Shown here one piece after another: positions 42,480 through 53,039 of a stretch of DNA of 64,000 bases (its first letter is position 1; each line of letters opens with the position of its first letter). A model generated the notes under the pieces. That model did no database searches. It saw nothing but the letters and a program-made list of their open reading frames with translations, and was not told the origin of the DNA. The stretch covers positions 169,747 to 233,746 of the forward strand of contig MU001683.1 of the NCBI GenBank assembly GCA_010093515.1, written 5' to 3'. Source of the stretch: Lineolata rhizophorae (lineage: Eukaryota; Ascomycota; Dothideomycetes; Lineolatales; Lineolataceae). The position numbers and the translations under genes were made by a program.

Positions 42480-44469
42480 ATGACGCCAGACTACACTCTC
42501 TACCTCGTGACCGATTCGACGCCCGCCATTCTCGGCGACCGCGATCTGCCTAGCGTGGTCCGCGCCGCCGTCAAAGGAGGTCAGTCCTCAACCCCCAAAC
42601 AGATGATGCATCTCCTCCCCTCCTAACCGGCCAATCTTAGGCGTCACCGTCGTGCAGTACCGCGACAAGATGAGCGAGACGGTAGATCTGGTCCGGACCG
42701 CCAGACAGCTGCATGAGGTTACGCGCGCCCACAACGTGCCACTGCTGATCAACGACCGAGTGGACGTGGCGCTGGCGGTCGGCGCCGAGGGCGTGCACGT
42801 TGGACAAGAGGACATGGGTACGTGGGCTGCGGGCGCGGTAGCAGGACCGTTGCAGAGAGACGCAAGACTGACGCCGAGCTGGGCTGAACATAGATCTTGC
42901 CTCGGCGCGCAAGCTGCTCGGTCCAGATGCCATCGTCGGCGTCAGCGTCGGCAACGCAGACGAAGCAAAAGCCGCCACAGCCGGCGGTGCAAGCTACATC
43001 AGCATCGGGGCCGTCTTCGCGACTCCCACGTACGCCTCTTCATGTCTCTCCTTTCCTCAGCCGCAACTTTCCAACAACAACGTCAAGCGCGTGCGGTTTG
43101 TAACTAATGCGTCCGCCTCGAACCGTGCAGCAAAGAAAACACCAAGAGCATCCTCGGCCCACCCGGCGTCCGCGCCATCCTCTCCTGCCTCCGGGGCTAT
43201 TCCCCATCCATACCTGTCATCTGCATTGGCGGCCTCAACTTCTCCAACATCCCCCGCGTTCTCTACCAGTCTCGCACGTCTCTAGATGACCCGGCCCTAT
43301 CTGGCGTTGCTGTCGTCAGCGCCATCGTCGCAGCCCAGGATCCGGGAGTCGCAGCAAAGCAGCTGCGCGCGCAGATAAACACGCCCCCGGCATTTGCGCG
43401 GCCGAGGATGGCGGATAGTGTAGCCGGCCTCGGGGAGGCGGAGGCGAAGAGGAGGTGCTTAGTGGAAGATGGGCGCGTAAAGGCAGAGATGGTGGTAGAC
43501 GTGTTGAGGAGGGTCGCCGAGACGACTCCCATATGTCATAACATGACGAACCTGGTGGTGCAGAACTTCGCTGCCAATGTGGCGTTGTGTATGTGAGTTG
43601 ATCGTGGCTCTCTTCCTACCCAGTGCGCACGTTGGCAGTTTTGGCATCTCGTCTCGTCTCGTCTCCTTGCCTAGGGATAGTCTAGTCCGCCTTAAAACTA
43701 ATGCCCCTCAAGCGGCGCCAGCCCCATCATGTCCACCACCGCCACTGAAGCCCCCGACCTCGCCGCCCTCAACGGCTCCCTCGTGGTTAACGTCGGCACA
43801 GTGACGCCCGACGCTCTTGCCAACTACCAGCAGGCGCTCGCCGCCTACAACGAGAAAGGCGGTCCCGTTGTGCTCGACCCCGTCGGCGCCGGCGCAACCC
43901 AGCTGCGCCGCAATGCCCTGCGCACCCTCCTGTCCGCCGGCTACTTCGACGTGATCAAGGGCAACGAAGACGAGATCAAGGCGGTGGCGACGACGGCCGG
44001 CGCCGGCGCCGGCATAGACACGGCGGCCGCGCAGCAGCGAGGCGTCGACAGCGGCGCCAGCACCCTGAGCGACGCGCAGAAGGCGGAGCTTGTGCGCGCC
44101 GTCGCCGCCCGCGAGCGCAACGTCTGCCTCATGACGGGCCGCCACGACTTCGTGTCCGACGGCGCGCGCACGTTCAAGGTGCGCAACGGGCACAAGTTCC
44201 TCGGTGCCATCACCGGCAGCGGCTGCACATTGGGCACCACGATCGCGGCGTGCTTGGCCGTCAAGAGGGACGACACGCTGCTGGCAACGCTGGCGGGCGT
44301 GCTGATGTTTGAGATTGCGGCCGAGAAGGCGGGCGCGAGGCCGGACGTCACGGGCCCGGGCTCGTTTGTACCGGCGTTTTTGGACGCGCTGTGGACGTTG
44401 CAGGGGATGTATGAGTTGGGGAAGGCGGACTGGTTGGATGCGGCGATGGTAGATGTGTGTGATGTGTAA
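42480..44469 (+). CDS. thi6: Bifunctional thiamine-phosphate synthase / hydroxyethylthiazole kinase
   Basis: Five exons, 42480-42579, 42641-42817, 42894-43029, 43131-43592 and 43713-44469, give 543 residues. The N-terminal half is thiamine-phosphate synthase: YTLYLVTDS, VTVVQYRDK (pyrimidine/phosphate site), LLINDRVDVA, GVHVGQEDM, GVSVGN and VICIGGL. The C-terminal half is hydroxyethylthiazole kinase: CHNMTNLVVQNFAAN (about 273), ASPIMS, LVVNVGTVTP, VVLDPVGAGAT, VIKGNEDEI, LMTGRHDFVSDG and the catalytic GSGCTLGT (about 460-467). Together they phosphorylate the thiazole alcohol and join it to HMP-PP to make thiamine phosphate. The fused domain order matches yeast THI6. All five exon phases close and conserved motifs cross the joins, so splice calls are good. 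Confidence 0.94.
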
Positions 44470-44701
44470 GGCAGTTGCGGATGTAAGCGAGATGCAGTTG
44501 GAGAGTTGAGTGCATGCTTGCTTGCGTGGAAACCGAAAGGGATGATATTAATATACCCAGAGATGCAGATATGGTTTGTACGGAAGAAACCCGATTTAAG
44601 GTGATTTTTTTTTTTGGACACTTAAGTAAGGTTTTTATACACCGGTTTTCCCCACCCCATGAGTCTTCTTCCCTCGCCCCACTCCGTCGTGCATCATTAA
44701 A

Positions 44702-46433
44702 TCAGAGCCTAGCCCTCTCCTCGACAAACCTGTCCCCAACCTCCACCTCGATCCCCACCTTACGGATCCTCTCCGCAAACGCCTCGCCCAGCATCGCCGG
44801 CGTCAAGATACCTCCGCCCGCCTCGTGCGCCCTCGTGCCTTTTCCCCGGGTAATCACCATGGCCGCCTCCGCCATCAAAATGCCCGTGAGCAAATACATG
44901 CCGCCCTTGAACCGCCACGTAGCCCTCGCCTTCCTCACCTGCTCGCCCTCGTTCCGCATGCCCTCCCCGACACCGCGGTACTCCATCTCCTCGCGCTCGG
45001 CGGCCTCGCGCGCGGGGCCCTGGCCCGGCTGCGCCACGAGCCGGCGCAGCACCGCGCGCACGGGCGGCAGCGCGAGCGCGAGCGTGCCGGCCAGCAGGCC
45101 CCAGTGCCAGGCGGCGCCGGCCAGGACGCCGCGCGCCGTGGTCCACTCGGAGAAGGCGAAGCGCGGCGCGTAGTAGGCGCCGGCGTCGAGCAGGCCCCAG
45201 GAGCGGTAGACGATGGCGGCGTCGCCGCGCGCGCCGGGGTGCGCCGTCAGCACGCCGAGGTCGGCGGAGCGGCGCACGCCCAGGACTCGCTCGAGGAGCG
45301 GCGCCGACGCGCGAGGCGCGCGCGACGCGGGTTGTACGGGGGAGAGCGCGAAGGGGCGCGTCGAGGCGCGGAGCGCGCGCAGGGGGTACGTGTCTGTGAG
45401 CGTGAGGATCGTCGTGAGCGTGCCGCCCGAGGGCGCGGTCTTCATGCGGTGCGCCGTGATGGTGGAAGTGGTGAGGGGCGCGGAGTGGGTTTGTAGGAGA
45501 TAAGTGCCAAGGAGGTAGGTGAGGAGGTCGGGCGGGGCGGAGTCGATGCCGCATTGGGGGATCATCTGCGAGGCGGTTAGAAGGGTTGCGAGGCGAGTAG
45601 TTGGGATTGGTCCCAAAGCTTTTGGCTCATGTGAGATATAAAGGTGAGGTGAACCTGCAAGCCGAAAGAAAGGACTACATTTTTAAAGCAACTGTAGGGA
45701 CATAGACAGAATTTCGAAGCCTCACTGTGGAATCGGGAGTAACAGATAGGTTGGGGGTACAAACATACTTTTGCATTGAAATAGAGTTGAAGCTGGAAAG
45801 AAACGCATAAAGCACTAGATGAAGATAGAATCTCGAAAATCGAAAGGAGATAGATCTTCAACTTACAATGGCGCCGTTTGACTTTGCTGTTTCTTCGTAC
45901 TTCTCGATCATGTCCTTTAGCCAGGGGACCTCACCCGTACTACGTGCGACAGCCGTCAGAATAAAACTCCCAAACGAATAGTGTTGACACGGATACCACA
46001 TAGCTTACCAGTCGATGTAATGAGTGCCATTGGTTGCGCACGCTTTGAACGCGTGCTCCCCGTACTTGTGATAAGGTCCCACAGTCGTCAGTAACACTCG
46101 CGTCTTCTTGGCGAGGGCGTCTAAATCGGTATCATTGAGCTCCGCAATTTCAATTTCTAATGCGGCGGTAGAAAATCAGTATCAATCGTCCCCTGTAATA
46201 TACGCTTGGTTCATGGAAACGTGTACTAAAGTGTGAGTACCTGGCTGGATGCGATCCGAGTTAATGCTTTTGAGCTCCTTGGCGATTTCGGACAGTTTCT
46301 TTTCATTGCGACCGGCAATGGCCCATTTCAGATCCGTCGGAAGATTCTTGGCAATGTGTTCGGCGCATAGTTTGCCGGTGTAGCCTGTCGCCCCGAAGAG
46401 GACGAGCTCGTACTGTCGCGTGGATGTGTCCAT
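44702..46433 (-). CDS. Saccharopine dehydrogenase-like oxidoreductase (SCCPDH / trans-acting enoyl reductase family)
   Basis: Exons 46433-46241, 46156-46009, 45939-45867 and 45565-44702 give 425 residues. The N-terminus YELVLFGATGYTGKLCAEHI is a GxxGxxG Rossmann motif, followed by WAIAGRNEKKLSEI and TRVLLTTVGPYHKYGE. THYIDCTGEVPWLKDMI and MIPQCGIDSAPPDLLTYLL are typical of SCCPDH-like proteins. The C-terminal third is Ala/Arg-rich with a short hydrophobic segment. Relatives include fungal uncharacterised membrane-associated oxidoreductases and mycobacterial trans-acting enoyl reductases; true saccharopine dehydrogenase (lysine pathway) is a different branch. The substrate is unknown. The last intron is 300 bp, long for this window. 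The gene is divergent from rpl43 with about 740 bp between starts. Confidence 0.85.
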
Positions 46434-47174
46434 GATGGGAGCCGACAGGGATAGTCGGAAGGATTCAGTTGGCAGGATAGTGAAGTCAAAGAAAATCGTG
46501 AGGAAAACACCACTACTTAAATTCGGGGACTAGAGCGCGAGGAGAAGGAGAAATAACACTGGAAGTAATCAAGGTTCCGTGTCCGTGTTAGGTACTAGAC
46601 CTATATACCTCGCACAAAAAAGGTGCCACCTCGGCCGGAGCCGATGAGAGGCGCGAGACGTCATGGCCCCGACCAGAGCCTGCCCAGAATTTCGGCCAAC
46701 AAACCCGACGGCCGGAAGCGTTAGTTGAACCGGCGGCTGCGCGGCGAGCCGACAAGTCCGGAACCGGGCGCATCGGAGTGGCGTAGAAAGCACATCGGCG
46801 CAGGGTCCCTAACTGAGCAAAGTTTGGCGACACTGGGATGGTGAGGGCCGCGATCGATGTGCCCTGCTCGGTGTCTCCGTGAACCACCCGCGTCGCTCGG
46901 GGATCTGGCTCGCGGGTGAACAGACGGGCCGAGGGCGCCCAGGCTTGCACCCGTTTCGGTTTAGCCGTATCGTGTCGCTTAGAATGCCAGAATTCGGTGG
47001 AGCCGCCGCGTTGACTAATGCCGACACGCTCGTTATAGCCAAGGCCCACTCCTAAGCGAGTCGAAGCCACCCTCAGCGAGCCAGGTCGAAATCCGTGGCG
47101 CACACTGGCACATCCGCGCCCGACATCACCTTTGCCTGCAACACCTCTCCATCCTCTCTTCCAGATAGTGCAAA
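46434..47174. promoter_or_regulatory. Shared divergent promoter region of the SCCPDH-like gene and rpl43
   Basis: 741 bp between start codons. The region is GC-rich and open by chance in several frames. No domain and no specific site is claimed. Confidence 0.5.
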
Positions 47175-47706
47175 ATGACGAAGCGCACGAAGAGTGAGCC
47201 GGCTTGCGTTTCCATCTTCCTTTGGTTTCGGCGTGCTGACAGCGATTTGCAGAGGTCGGTGTTACCGGCAAATATGGCACCAGGTACTGCTCGCCATTTC
47301 GACGTGGATAGATGCAACCTCGTCTGCGACAACGCGCTCCTTTACCCGCCGTGGCTCGCTCAATAACCTAGCATTTGCTGATTTGATTTCTTTTCCCGCG
47401 ACAGATACGGCGCTTCGTTGCGAAAGCAGGTCAAGAAGATGGAAATTTCGCAACACGCTCGCTACACGTGCACATTCTGCGGCAAGACTTCCGTCAAGCG
47501 CCACTCAGTAGGCATCTGGGAGTGCCGGTCGTGCAAGAAGGTCATGGCGGGAGGTGCCTGGAATGTCTCGTAAGTGCTATTGCAGAGGGAATAAGCTGCG
47601 TGATGGGCAAATGAGCGGGACGCTAACGCTTCTCGGTGGTAGGACTCCCGCTGCGGCGGCCACCCGGTCAACAATCCGCCGTCTGAGGGAAATCGCGGAG
47701 GTGTAG
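47175..47706 (+). CDS. rpl43: 60S ribosomal protein eL43 (L37ae/L43)
   Basis: Four exons, 47175-47193, 47253-47283, 47405-47569 and 47643-47706, join to exactly 92 residues, the standard eL43 length. The sequence shows [37 protein letters not shown], then the C2-C2 zinc ribbon: C-T-F-C and, 14 residues further, C-R-S-C. It ends in [29 protein letters not shown]. eL43 is a zinc-binding protein of the large subunit. Two very small 5' exons are typical of fungal ribosomal protein genes. No single open frame shows the whole gene, so it is easily missed. Confidence 0.95.
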
Positions 47707-48559
47707 GCGAGAGGAGTTGTGGTGGAGCGGGTATCTGGTGGCGGATTTCCCTGCGCTTTTCTTCATCATTGGGTTTTCCCGGCCTCCCATGCGACGGCAC
47801 AGCGGTCGATAGAGAGCCTCCTAAATTATACTACTGCGTCCGCATACTTCACGATCGGGCCAAATCCACTTGGTGATAACTCTCTGTTCCTTGCTTGGAT
47901 GTCTGTGGCGAGCGCGTGTCCGCAATGGATGGACTCGAAGACTACCGGGTACCTATGGACCTACCCACCGCTTCGTGAATGTCGCAACGTTATGCAGCCT
48001 CAGGCGAAGAGGCTTGCCAAAGTTCATTGTTAGCCGGTTTTCGTGCCTCTCACGTATTGAGCTTTAAAGAAAGACCTTTTGGGGCGAGCGACGAAATTGC
48101 ACTGTGAACAGACTGTTTCATCTTTTCAAAGAGAGTGGGCGGCGCACGTGACTGGCAGCCACGTCGCAATCCGAAGGCTACGTATGGCCGGACGTCCAGG
48201 CAGCCGCACCAAGTTGTCTCAAGAACCGTCACTCCAGGGCGGCCAGCGGCACGCAGAGCAAGCAACCTAGCTCTGTTCTGCCTGCTTTGGCGCGAGGCGT
48301 CCCTGGTACGGGGTGCAGTCATAGATCCAGGTGCCGGGCCTGCTCTTACTATGCTTCCCCATTAGGACTAGCGCGACCCGTGTAGGCGAAGGTTTAAAAG
48401 CCGCCGCAGCTAACGCCGCCTTCCAACCTACCTCTTCATCCACTGCCGCCGCCATAATAAATCGTGCCCTTGTTCCTCCAACCACCCCGATCCCTCTCAT
48501 GAACAACTCCGTTCAACTCTTCCTGCTCAAACCTCTCTTCTTGTTTCTATACTTCTCCA
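47707..48559. other. Intergenic between rpl43 and the RING-PHD gene
   Basis: It holds the rpl43 3' UTR and the promoter of the next gene. 48400-48559 is C/T-rich, a likely leader. No gene recognised. Confidence 0.6.
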
Positions 48560-50527
48560 ATGGCAGACTCGTGCATCGTTTGCCTTGGTGATCTCAAGTC
48601 ATCTGGGGCGGCGACCCCTCACACAGACGACGACTCGGGCGGCAGCTCGTCAAGCGCCACACTGCGGTCGACCAGCTCGCTTAAGGGCGCGGCGCCATCA
48701 GACACTCATCATGCACCTCTGGTGGAGGATGACACCGTCGCGCGGCTCCTGCCGTGCGGACACTACCTCCATCACGAGTGTCTGAAGCCCTGGGTCGAGC
48801 GGGCCAACAGCTGTCCAATATGCAGAGTCAACTTCAATGTTGTCGAGCTAAGCGCCTTCCTAGGTGGTAAGTGATTCTTCTAGTCCCGATCGCGGAGACG
48901 ATGCTACTGACAAAGTTACCATGCAGCTCCTACTTCATCCTCGTACGCTGTCGAAGATAAGCAGCAAGTCGCCGAGATTGATCCCACCCTAGTTATCGAC
49001 GACGATATATACGATGCTGGCTGGGATCCCTGCATTGTATGCGAGGACTATGGCGACGAGTCTACACTGATGTCATGCGATGGGTGCGACGCGTCATGCC
49101 ATGCGTTCTGTGCTGGATTGGACGAGGTCCCGCAAGGCCCGTGGTTCTGCCAGACATGCCTTGACGAGCAGCCTCGGCGTCTGACTGAGATGGCTCCCGC
49201 CCCGTCGGCCCGCCGCACGCATCGAACGCGCGCAAACGCCCAGCAGGGTGGCTCTTCGGTTGCCTGGGCCCGCATCTGGAGGCAGGTACAAAATCGGATT
49301 CATCTTGACCTCGACTTCCCCTTCGATGACGACGACCACCAATCTGCCGCTACTACCACGCGCACCGATGCGCATCGACGTGAGCTCGACGAGTGGAATC
49401 GGAGACTCAATATCGCCGAACGTCAGGGTGGAGGACGAAGGTTCAGAGAAGCCGCGGCAGCACTAGAGCACCAGCGCCCGCACCCTCGGCCTGAGCCCAA
49501 TCCGGAGTCACAAGATGAGCTTCGTGCTTGGAACGCTTTCGAAAAGGCCAAAGAGGTTGGTGATAATGCCCGAGGCTCCAGGAAGAGGAAGTCAACGCCC
49601 ACGTCGCCGGCTGATCCCGCCCCCGAACCTGAGAGGAAGCTTAAGCGACCTAGACTTAGGAGGGCAGCTGAACCGGCGGCCGAGCAAGGGGAACCTTCTT
49701 CTGAGGTCGCGAGGATGCCCACTTCTACTATTAGGAGGCCGTCACCGCGTCGTCCAACAATTCCCGCCGATGCTAGCGCACCCGGCCCATCTTTTCTACA
49801 ATCGCTTCTAAATGAAGTGGAAGGCGCACCATCATCTGGCCTGAACGGTTCTGGGCTTCGGGATTCCACAATGCAACATCAATCCGACCGCGCGTACTCG
49901 CCACGCAACTCCTCACCAGAGGCCTCTCCTTCAGGTTCCAACCATGCTACTCCTCGAGGGATGACGCCACCGCCGCTCAGCCTAGCACGCCCATCTTCTC
50001 CTCTGCTATCTTCCACAATCTCACCCATTTACCCTCGCGTTGGCGACTTTGCACCCTTCTCTCCTGCCGAAGACCCCCGCGGTGACGCGCAGGACGAAGC
50101 AGCTCACCATGAACCTTCCGAACTCGAGCGCGCCCGTTCGCGTAAACTACGCCCTAGCACTCATGGCAACAATGCTTCGCCGCCATCCAGCCCTCCGCGC
50201 TCAAAAGACGCTTCGCCGACCCGTGGCCCCTCGTCTTCGTCGCTGTCTTATTCAACGAAGTCAGAGATCCAGCGCATGGTTAAGACGGCTCTGAAGCCAC
50301 TATACCAAAAGAAGGAGGTTGATAAGGACGAGTACACGGATGTGTGCCGGGACGTTAGTCGAAAGCTCTACGAGAAGGTGGGAGAAGTGGGCTCTGGAGC
50401 GCTGGCTGATGCGAGGGAGCGGGAGAAGTGGCAACGCACGGCGAATGGAGAGGTGGAGAGTGCCGTGAAAGACCTGAAGGGAAAAGGCGTGGCGACCGAA
50501 GAGGCTGGTTCGCCGATGAAGGAATAA
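48560..50527 (+). CDS. RING and PHD finger protein (PHRF1-like)
   Basis: Exons 48560-48866 and 48927-50527 give 635 residues. The N-terminal RING finger has CIVC at residues 5-8, an extended Ser/Thr loop, then [10 protein letters not shown] and CPIC (C3HC4/H2 order). A PHD finger follows (about 139-181): [23 protein letters not shown] and WFCQTC. The middle is basic and Ser/Pro-rich with nuclear-localisation-like patches (GSRKRKS, KRPRLRR). Near residues 550-590, [25 protein letters not shown] resembles an SRI domain, which binds phosphorylated RNA polymerase II tails. RING + PHD + SRI is the arrangement of PHRF1 and its fungal relatives, E3 ubiquitin ligases that read histone H3 tails. Substrates here are unknown. 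The RING loop between the first and second metal pairs is longer than usual. Confidence 0.85.
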
Positions 50528-51580
50528 ATGCTGCGGCGGGCCTTCCAACGGAATGAAGGGAGTTCTGGGGCTATGTATTTTCCTTGATCGGACTTTGGTG
50601 CTCTGGGGTTTGTTCCCGAGCTAGCGATAGTGTTTTCCCTTTTCTAATGCGGTAGATACCTGGTAGTTCTGCGATGGTGCCTTGCATGTTCTTGGATGTT
50701 TCTCTTCTCATACACGGCGCGGCTGGTGGCTTTTCTCTGCCTTGCGACAGCATATGCGGCGGACTTTGGGCGTCTTTTAACAAGGGGACTCGGAGTTGGG
50801 CAAGCATGGCTGATGACGAGCGACTTTAGGGATAGGCGCCTTTCACGGTCTGCACGGCGGCATGAATGAAGAGGCTGTATGTGTTATGTTTGTCCTACCG
50901 TAGGATTTTACGTAGCTGGCGGCCGGCCACCCATCATCGAGGTAGACGGCCCGCCTATCGTGAATACGACAGTGGAACGGTCAGTTCTCGACTGGCCGAC
51001 TCTTGGCGTGCGTCTAGTCTAGACCATGGGATTTACGTGCGTGACCCACCACCGGGCAGAGAACCGGGAGGGACCTCGCCCACAACCAACGACGCCAGCA
51101 ACCCCATTCAGCGCGAACCGCTCGGGGGCTCGCCCCACTCTCGCAGTAGACCCCGCCACGGCGAAGCCAACTGATTGCCTCCGCGCCCGCCAATAAGAGG
51201 CCACATCCCGAAAATTTCTTATTTCACAGAACGGAGGATAGTAATAGGCAAGTGTAACCAAAAGAGAAGGAATTTGCCCAGGCGGTCTCGTCCGGCCGTC
51301 CCCAGGTCCCAATGGAGTACAAAAGAATGCGGCTGCCCCTCCTTCCCTTCCCGTTTCTTCCTGCTCTCCCTTACAGCTTGCTGTTCCTCGCAACTTCGTC
51401 CAGTCAGGACGGATCCCTTAGTGAGCGACTTTGAGGAGTTTTGCGCTCACTGGCACGCTTGAAAACTCCAGACCCAGTTGCGCCTAATCCGGACTACCTT
51501 TTCTATCCTTTCGTTGCATTTGGCATCGTTCTTTGTGCGGAAAACCCATCAAAAAGGGCTCCGACTGTTCTTTTCCCGCA
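50528..51580. other. Intergenic between RING-PHD gene and SLC35F gene
   Basis: No gene is supported. 51340-51580 is pyrimidine-rich with CTTCCCTTCCCGTTTC-type tracts, a likely promoter and leader of the transporter gene. Confidence 0.6.
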
Positions 51581-53039
51581 ATGGGCGGCCCCAACCACGA
51601 CCGAGCGGCCCGCGTCGAGCCCATGACGGTCGACACGACGCACGTGCGGCCCAAGTCCGGCGAGGCCGACGCCAGCCCGCTCAGTGCCTTGGACAGCAGC
51701 GGCTCTGGAAGCAATGGGTGCGCTGTTGCTGGTTCTGAGGCGGCGCATGGCCGGGCCGAGCTAGTGGGCGCGGATGTGACGATGGCGGACGCGGTCGCGG
51801 CGGAGGGCGCTAATGAAAAGAGGGGCAAGAGGCTGTTTTCGTATGTCAAGACGAAGCAGTTTTGGATTGTTTTGCTTCTTGGGTGAGTGGGGAACCTTTG
51901 CTGCGGCGTTGCGAAAAGAAATTCCTTTTTGTGCGGCGGAAGGGAGGGCAATTGTGATTGGGATGTTGACGGTTGGTATCGGGTGTGATATACAGGCAGG
52001 TCCTCGCGTTGTGCATAACAAGCACGAATACGTTCTCTTCGCTCCTCGCTGGCAAGGGGACGAACATCCCGGCTTTTCAGACCTTTTTCAACTACGTCCT
52101 GCTTAATATAATTTACACGAGCTACACGATTTACAAATACGGCTTCAAGAAGTGGGGGAAGCTTCTGCTCAAGGACGGCTGGCGGTGTGAGTGAAACCCC
52201 ACTCCTAATTCTGGTAGGACGAAAGTTTCGCTGACCGTAAGACCCCAACAGACTTCATCCTCGCTTTCATGGACGTCGAGGGCAACTACTTCGTCGTACT
52301 CGCCTACCGCTACACGACCATCCTCTCGGCCCAACTCATCAACTTCTGGGCCATCGTCATCGTGGTCATCGTCTCGCTCATCTTCCTCAAGGTGCGCTAC
52401 CACCTGACGCAGTACGCGGGGATCCTCGTCTGCTGTGGCGGCATGGGCCTGCTGCTAGCGTCGGACCACATCACGGGCTCGAATGGCGGCACGGCGGCAA
52501 ACCAGCTCAAAGGCGACCTCTTCGCCCTCCTCGGCGCGACCTTCTACGGCCTCAGCAACTGCCTCGAGGAGTTCCTCGTCAGCAAGCGGCCGCTCTACGA
52601 GGTCATCGGCCAGCTCGCCTTCTGGGCGATGCTCATCAACGGGACGCAGGCGGGCATCTTCGACCGCGATTCCTTCCGCCGCGCCACCTGGGACGCCGAC
52701 GTGGGCGGCTACCTCGTCGGCTTCACGCTCATCCTCGCCCTCTTCTACTCGCTCGCCCCGCTTGTCTTCCGCATGGCCTCGGCCGCCTTCTTCAACATCT
52801 CGCTGCTGACGGCAAACTTCTGGGGCGTCGTCGTCGGCGTCCACGTCTTCCATCTGTCGGTCCACTGGATGTACCCCGTCGCCTTCGTGCTCATCGTCGC
52901 CGGCCTGGTCGTCTACTTCGCGACGGAGACCGTGTTGGGCGAGGCGAAGAAGCCGTGGTTGGGCGAGAATCAGGAGCGGGGCATTGCGGGGTTGGGCACC
53001 GCGAAGAGGAGGGTGCAGAAGCCGGATGCAGTGGTTTAG
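51581..53039 (+). CDS. SLC35F1/F2-like drug/metabolite-superfamily transporter
   Basis: Exons 51581-51882, 51996-52186 and 52252-53039 give 426 residues. After a polar N-terminus of about 85 residues (MGGPNHDRAA start, 51581), about ten membrane helices follow: FWIVLLLGQVLALCITSTNT, AFQTFFNYVLLNIIYTSY, YFILAFMDVEGNYFVVLAYRYT, INFWAIVIVVIVSLIFLK, YAGILVCCGGMGLLLAS, DLFALLGATFYGLSN and so on to AFVLIVAGLVVYFATE. The MDVEGNY and YRYTTILSAQLI motifs in the third and fourth helices are hallmarks of the SLC35F family (DUF914). Its substrates are largely unknown in fungi; thiamine or nucleotide-sugar-like compounds have been proposed for relatives. The C-terminus is charged and cytoplasmic. Confidence 0.88.

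Noticed and set aside
42360-42640. TPP riboswitch for thi6
   Set aside because: The conserved CUGAGA core and pairing elements are not visible in the leader or first intron.
44825-45496. Plus-strand frame of 223 codons opposite the SCCPDH-like gene
   Set aside because: Antisense shadow, Arg/Ala-rich, no domain.
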